A DNA stretch of 64,000 nucleotides from Henningerozyma blattae CBS 6284 (lineage: Eukaryota > Ascomycota > Saccharomycetes > Saccharomycetales > Saccharomycetaceae). Position numbers and translations under genes: made by a program. The notes under the pieces are model-generated. The model was not told the origin of the DNA and made no database searches. It worked only from the letters and a program-made list of their open reading frames with translations. The stretch covers positions 2,542,001 through 2,606,000 of the forward strand of contig NC_020185.1 in assembly GCF_000315915.1 (NCBI RefSeq). The letters are read 5' to 3'. Positions 61,824-64,000 of this stretch are shown here, piece after piece; the stretch's first letter is position 1, and every line of letters begins with the position of its first letter.

Positions 61824-63305
61824 ATGAATGGTGTAGAAATGTCAAATGACTCAGTCATTTGGGATATCCACAGTGGTAGAAAAAATCTTACTTCGATTAA
61901 GTCAATTGAATTAAAATCTTCGATTTTTCATATACATAAAAATCAACTTGAAGACAAACATGATATAATTGATAAAGTATCTACTATTAAAGATAAAACA
62001 GACACTTTATTTATTTGTAAAGAGGAAAAAAATAGTTTCCCCGAGGGAGGTCTACGAGGCTGGTTAGCTGTCTTTGCATCTTTCATAGGAATGGTAGCCT
62101 CTTATGGCACCATGTATGCACCGGGTGTGATTGAAAATTATATTAAAGAAAATCAATTGAATGATACTAGCTCTTTCGAGATAGGTTGGATATTCTCGTT
62201 ATATATTTTTATCTGTTTCATTACATTCATCCTTGGTGGCACATTATTTGATAATTTTGGATTCAAAAAACCTATTTTAATTGGTACCATCATTCATGTG
62301 GGAAGTCTTTTTTCATTGGCAAATTGTAGAGAACTTTGGCAATTTATATTAGGCTATTCAATACTAGGCGGGTTTGGTAATGGTATTTTAATACCTTGTT
62401 TGATTAGTATTCCAAGTCAATACTTCAATCGGAAAAGAGCTTTAGCCATTTCTATAGCAAGTATTGGAGGATCTATTGGTGGTATTATTATTCCGATATT
62501 GTTAAGGAAATTTTTCTCTATGCACAGATTAAATCAATTGGATTATGGGTTTATATGGGGTATTCGGACATGGGCCTTTTTAGATTTGGTATTATTGTTA
62601 TTAGCTTTAATGTCAGGGCAAAGTAGAATCATAAAGGAAAATGTAAAGGATTCAAATATTCCGAGTTGGAAATATTATTGTAAAATACTACTGATTGATG
62701 GTTTTGATTATAAGGGATTAAAGGATGTAAGATACGTATTTTGTGTAATTGCAACCATCTTTACAGAAGTCTCTTTAAAGGCAGCTGTCACGTATCTAGG
62801 TTCCTATTGTACAAGTAAGGATATCTCGAATTCAAATGCTTATCTAATAATTACAATTGTTAGTATTACTGGTATTCCAGGAAGATATATCACAGGTTAT
62901 TTGGCAGATAAATTTGGTAGATATAATATCACCATCCTTTATACTTTGTTTTTAACTTTATTGATGTTAGTAGATTGGTTCCCTTTTGGTACAAATTTGA
63001 CTAATTTATACGTCATCATTTCGATATATGGATTTTTGTCTTCAGGTGCATACACAATGTTACCAGTTTGTTGTGGTCAAGTGACAACTACAGATAAATT
63101 TGCCGTCCGTTATTCAACAATGTATTTTATTATTGGATTTGTTCAGTTAGGAACTATTCCAGGAACTGGTGCAATTATCGGTTGGGGTGAAAAGACTCAT
63201 TATCAATATTATGTATTATTTTGTGGATTATGTTCCTTTTTAAGTTTAGTTTTCTTCATTATTGCAAGATATTGTTCAGTGAAATTTAAATTAGTAAAAT
63301 TTTAG
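61824..63305 (+). CDS. Monocarboxylate-porter-like MFS transporter (MCH4/MCH5 type)
   Basis: A 493-residue major facilitator with a hydrophilic N-terminal tail (about 1-70) and 12 predicted helices. The family signature at the first helix, PEGGLRGWLAVFASF (about 73-87), corresponds to the DGG-W motif of the MCT/MCH family. The TM2-3 loop GTLFDNFGFKKPILIG and the LADKFGRYN loop after TM8 are also typical. S. cerevisiae Mch proteins do not carry monocarboxylates; Mch5 (YOR306C) takes up riboflavin and the substrate of Mch4 (YOL119C) is not established. Mch2, Mch1 and Esbp6 are more distant options. Neither MCH4 nor MCH5 can be chosen from sequence alone. Plasma-membrane location is likely. Confidence 0.82.
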   Translation: MNGVEMSNDSVIWDIHSGRKNLTSIKSIELKSSIFHIHKNQLEDKHDIIDKVSTIKDKTDTLFICKEEKNSFPEGGLRGWLAVFASFIGMVASYGTMYAPGVIENYIKENQLNDTSSFEIGWIFSLYIFICFITFILGGTLFDNFGFKKPILIGTIIHVGSLFSLANCRELWQFILGYSILGGFGNGILIPCLISIPSQYFNRKRALAISIASIGGSIGGIIIPILLRKFFSMHRLNQLDYGFIWGIRTWAFLDLVLLLLALMSGQSRIIKENVKDSNIPSWKYYCKILLIDGFDYKGLKDVRYVFCVIATIFTEVSLKAAVTYLGSYCTSKDISNSNAYLIITIVSITGIPGRYITGYLADKFGRYNITILYTLFLTLLMLVDWFPFGTNLTNLYVIISIYGFLSSGAYTMLPVCCGQVTTTDKFAVRYSTMYFIIGFVQLGTIPGTGAIIGWGEKTHYQYYVLFCGLCSFLSLVFFIIARYCSVKFKLVKF

Positions 63306-64000
63306 AAAAATTTAAAGATAAAGTTGCTTTTACATTTACAAGTTTGAGAATGAAAAATTAAGAATTAATAAAGAATTATATATGCATTTAAAAGGCAGGA
63401 AAAGTTTAAAGTGTTTTTGATAAAATTTGCTCACCTCATTATCATTGTAATAGTGGTGATGCTCTATGAGATTCCAAAAAAGTTCTAAACATCACTTTTA
63501 AAACACTACTTATTTTGTAAGATTATCATCAAAACATCTTATCTTTGTTAGAGTATTTTGTCCCTGCTCCTAGGTAGTGTGCTTTAAACTTTAACGCATA
63601 TAATAGGAGTCTCCAGGAAGTTGGATCAATAAATAAGGGAATAAACCATCAAGTCTTAGATAAATTTTTATTTCACCAAAAAGTGATATGTTATACAAGA
63701 TAATTTGTTATATTACTGTAGTATATTCTGTTATGTGTATCATGTAGATCTAGAAAATTCTAGATACAAATGAGAGGGAGTGATTGAATCTAAAAGAGAC
63801 TTCAAGATAGAAACGCGGTGGGTAGTACCTAGTGGGCTTATACTAAACAATCAATTATACTCTACTTTGAAACACCATACCAATTGGTTAACAAATTCCT
63901 AGATTTTGATTTTTAATTTTTGCAATAAAATATTGTCGATTCAAAAAAATATTAAAACTAATATAATATAAACATCCATAATAATATTTTTCCTTTTTAC
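63306..64000. other. Intergenic, 3' flank of the MCH-type gene
   Basis: The last 695 bp hold no reading frame or RNA gene that I can support. The next gene lies beyond the window. Confidence 0.5.

Overview
This window is nuclear DNA from a budding yeast of the family Saccharomycetaceae. The base composition is strongly AT-rich, open reading frames are intron-free, intergenic regions are full of poly-A/T tracts, and nearly every large gene has a clear one-to-one relative in Saccharomyces cerevisiae. I recognise 21 of the 22 protein genes to family level or better, and three tRNA genes (Val-AAC, Lys-CTT, Thr-AGT). S. cerevisiae locus names given below are recalled from memory and were not searched.

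Layout. (1) 0.5-14.3 kb: a YHR045W-like degenerate acyl-CoA-synthetase-fold protein, INM1, AAP1 (M1 aminopeptidase), YHK8 (MFS exporter), FSH1 (serine hydrolase), RCN1 (calcipressin), ELF1 and CIC1. In S. cerevisiae most of these lie on chromosome VIII (YHR045-YHR052), but RCN1 and ELF1 lie on chromosome XI (YKL159-160). (2) 14.8-42 kb: ERC1 (MATE), a YIM1-like reductase, SLT2 (cell-wall-integrity MAPK), DAP2, VMA16, THR1, MAS2, MYO1, a YHR022C-like Ras-related protein, tRNA-Val and SRP102. This block runs in the opposite direction (YHR032 down to YHR022) and again ends with a chromosome XI gene (SRP102, YKL154). (3) 43.6-53.3 kb: FMP52, then about 9 kb without a credible protein gene, holding tRNA-Lys, tRNA-Thr and a graveyard of LTR-like repeats. 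(4) 53.3-64 kb: a ROD1/ROG3 arrestin, LAG2 (CAND1-like), an unrecognised protein with a SAP-like N-terminus and a membrane C-terminus, and an MCH4/MCH5-type transporter.

The interleaving of genes that S. cerevisiae keeps on two ohnologous chromosomes, together with missing members (SMF2, COX6, RPN1, RRM3, YHI9 and RPS27 are absent where synteny would place them), suggests a post-whole-genome-duplication yeast with its own pattern of duplicate loss. Genes are individually promoted, with no operons. Functionally linked groups are few: SLT2 (wall integrity), MYO1 (cytokinesis) and RCN1 (calcineurin) all serve wall and division control; AAP1, DAP2 and MAS2 are peptidases; YHK8, ERC1 and the MCH gene are transporters.

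No wholly new gene system is evident. The items most worth a second look are the ordered stack of TGTTG...CAACA elements beginning 16 nt upstream of tRNA-Thr, two back-to-back GC-rich inverted repeats in the YHK8 promoter, a perfect Pdr1/Pdr3-type site in front of AAP1, a GC-rich island between MYO1 and the YHR022C homologue, the catalytically degenerate acyl-CoA-synthetase-like protein, and the unrecognised SAP-plus-membrane protein.
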